A stretch of 64,000 nucleotides of DNA from Cloeon dipterum. Its lineage: Eukaryota; Arthropoda; Insecta; Ephemeroptera; Baetidae. How positions within the stretch are numbered: the stretch's first letter is position 1; each line of letters starts with the position of its first letter. The stretch spans positions 12,144,886-12,208,885 of the forward strand of contig NC_088789.1 in the NCBI RefSeq assembly GCF_949628265.1, read 5' to 3'. A program made the translations under genes and the position numbers. Of the stretch, positions 62,241 through 64,000 are shown one piece after another. Below the pieces are notes generated by a model, which did not search any database, was not told the origin of the DNA, and saw nothing but the letters and a program-made list of their open reading frames with translations.

Positions 62241-63082
62241 TATTTTCTTTTAATTATTTCACTCGATGTATTGGCATGCAAGAATTAACAAGAATGTTTA
62301 TTGAATAGATAGCGAGAAGCTCACGAAAGCTCACGTCCCAAATCTTTGCGACCAAATTACGTGGGCTCACGAGCCTAAGTGCAAGAGGCTAAGTCCAGAA
62401 ATGGACCAACTCATGTTACTGCCCCTGCTCCATAAAATAGCAATGCAATTTAGTCAAACGCTCTCAGACAGAACCGCACACGACTTTACAATCTGTTTAA
62501 AATTCACCATACACAAAAAAGTTGCTTAAAGAGGGCGGAGAACTACGCAGGTAGAGTGTGATTAATCGCTTCGCATTTTGGCAAACCGGTTGAATTCTTA
62601 CGAGTCTACCAATTTACATATAATGTGCATTGTAACACCACCGCAAAAGGTAACGTGACCAATTTTGTCGGCGAGTTTTAAAATTGCAGCAACACGCTTT
62701 CAACCATATGTCGCATTTACTATTTTTATTAAATATATTTAAACTATGGGGGAGTTCAATTAATGAAAACCTATAAAAACTTTAAAAAAATTATTGTTAC
62801 TTTTATATAGAATATTTATTTTGAACTCTAAAATAAAGATATTCCAGAATTCACACCATCTGCGCTCATCGAAAGTTAAAGCAGCGGTTGCCAAATTCTG
62901 AGACTACAATTTTACAACCTTAATATTTCGCAACCTTATCTTGGTATATGTTAAACGTTTTTGAAATATTTAAGGTTTACATTTTGTATATTAAAACATT
63001 GATTTATATTGTCGAGTTATAAAATACAATAAGACTTGATACAGTTCCAAAGCTTTGAAAAAGAAAGCAGTAATTAGAAGTC
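62241..63082. other. Gene-free stretch between unit B and the third copy
   Basis: AT-rich, with no supportable gene or repeat. It separates unit B from the decayed third acyltransferase copy. Confidence 0.4.
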
Positions 63083-63860
63083 ATTTTTTGCGATTAATTT
63101 TGATAACATCTTTGACAGTGTTTCTACAAACATGTAAAGAGGGAAAGACCGAAATGACTGATCAATATAACTTCAATAAAAAAAATACTAGAGAACAATT
63201 CAGAATAAGCAACAATAAACGTACATACAGACACGAATCGAATTTTTAATAATACTGTTCATATCCCGGCTGGTCTGGTGCTTCCATTCATGTTGCTATA
63301 TTACAATATTTTGCGTCAGAAACACGAAGGAGGATAATTTGCTCATGTATAAGGTGTAATTGTCTCCAATAAATCGGTTACTCTGGTTAGCAGCATGAAG
63401 GAAATTTTAGGTAAAATATCCCCGTTTAAAGTGCGGCATTCATACATCTCCATAACCTGTTTTACCGAATACAAAAATAGAAACAATGAAAATATTGGCC
63501 CTATATTCATAAAAACAACAAGAAGGATAGATAATATATAGCCAAAAGCTTTCAATCGACCAAGAAAAGAGAAATTTCATTTACTTGAAAAAATATATTT
63601 TGTAAAAATAGTTTTTTGAGAGTGACTCCCGCCAGTTGCGAAAACAATAGCGATGAAACGGAACTCTTCATCACTGCTTGACAGTGGGTTTGAGCTAAAA
63701 TTAATGATTATATTGAAACATGAGTTATTAAGAAAGAAATAATGACGCCGTTAGAAAGTGAGCGTGTTTGCGAGTAATGAGCATTTGTGTGATCCATGGG
63801 GCAACGGACCTCCCATGGAACCAGTTATAATTGTATATATTTAGCAGCACATCTCTTGCA
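63083..63860 (-). pseudogene. Third, decayed NRF-6-like acyltransferase copy
   Basis: Order on the minus strand matches genes A and B with large gaps: upstream-region remnant (about 63720-63860), a scrap of exon 2 (TTTGAGCTA block near 63690), part of exon 9 (AGVTL block near 63620), exon 10 (about 63410-63560), exon 11 (about 63245-63380) and an exon 12 remnant (63083-63190). Exons 1 and 3-8 are missing. Exon 11 keeps SKLS then VFLTQNIVI followed directly by TAG, where A and B read VISHS. It is therefore dead as a full enzyme. It is much more diverged than A from B, so it reflects an older duplication. The unit may continue past the window end. Confidence 0.8.
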
Positions 63861-64000
63861 ATGTTTACAAAATAAGTTAGTGCTGGGTATATTAAGATTA
63901 ACTTGTTTGTTCAAAACATTAAAAAGGTTCAGATAAAAGATTTAAGTATTTATGTATAAAAATACCAGAGTACAGCCATTTCAGTTTTTCTCAAATGTAA

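Overview
This is eukaryotic nuclear DNA, most likely from an arthropod and probably an insect. The evidence is compact introns of mostly 55-135 nt with GT-AG ends, a tandem pair of nose-resistant-to-fluoxetine (NRF-6)-like membrane acyltransferase genes (a family expanded in insects and nematodes), TATA boxes about 30 nt upstream of expected starts, AATAAA signals, long dinucleotide microsatellites, and several retro- and DNA-transposon families. I cannot name the species. Nothing bacterial (operons, Shine-Dalgarno sites, CRISPR) is present.

Layout. Bases 1-18000 hold no gene I can support. They contain a nested perfect hairpin (10246-10314), a (TA)36 tract, a copy of a dispersed SINE-like repeat, and a head-to-tail chain of four 5'-truncated Dong/R4-like non-LTR retrotransposons (14139-16260), each joined to the TAA-rich tail of the one before. 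At 18118-18652 (minus strand) there is a two-exon gene for a small secreted histidine/glycine-rich prepropeptide of 91 residues with its own TATA box and poly(A) signal. From 19.3 to 46.5 kb the window is again gene-poor. It carries microsatellites, including a (TC)n/(GA)n inverted pair about 0.7 kb apart, more copies of the dispersed repeat, and a nested hAT-type element (33534-34786) with an 8-bp target duplication.

From 46.5 kb to the end is a tandem duplication. Unit A (about 46.5-53.1 kb) and unit B (about 53.15-62.24 kb) each carry a full 12-exon NRF-6-like acyltransferase gene on the minus strand. Both splice in silico to 1929 nt (642 codons before the stop) with every exon length identical and about 26 amino-acid differences by eye. 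A third unit at 63.08-63.86 kb is a decayed copy with internal deletions and an in-frame stop. Because A and B are alignable, each acts as the empty-site reference for insertions in the other. A 1511-bp foldback element sits in intron 6 of gene B, a 124-bp element with an 11-bp target duplication is in unit A only, and a hairpin-bearing element is in unit A only. An extra 1.39-kb segment and a dispersed-repeat copy are in unit B only.

The most unusual points are an apparent GA-AG intron (intron 6) in both acyltransferase copies, the previously unassigned His-rich prepropeptide with a furin-type site, the self-targeting retrotransposon chain, and the clean filled/empty comparison for the foldback element. 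All exon structures were read by hand from splice signals and frame continuity; no alignment or database search was run.
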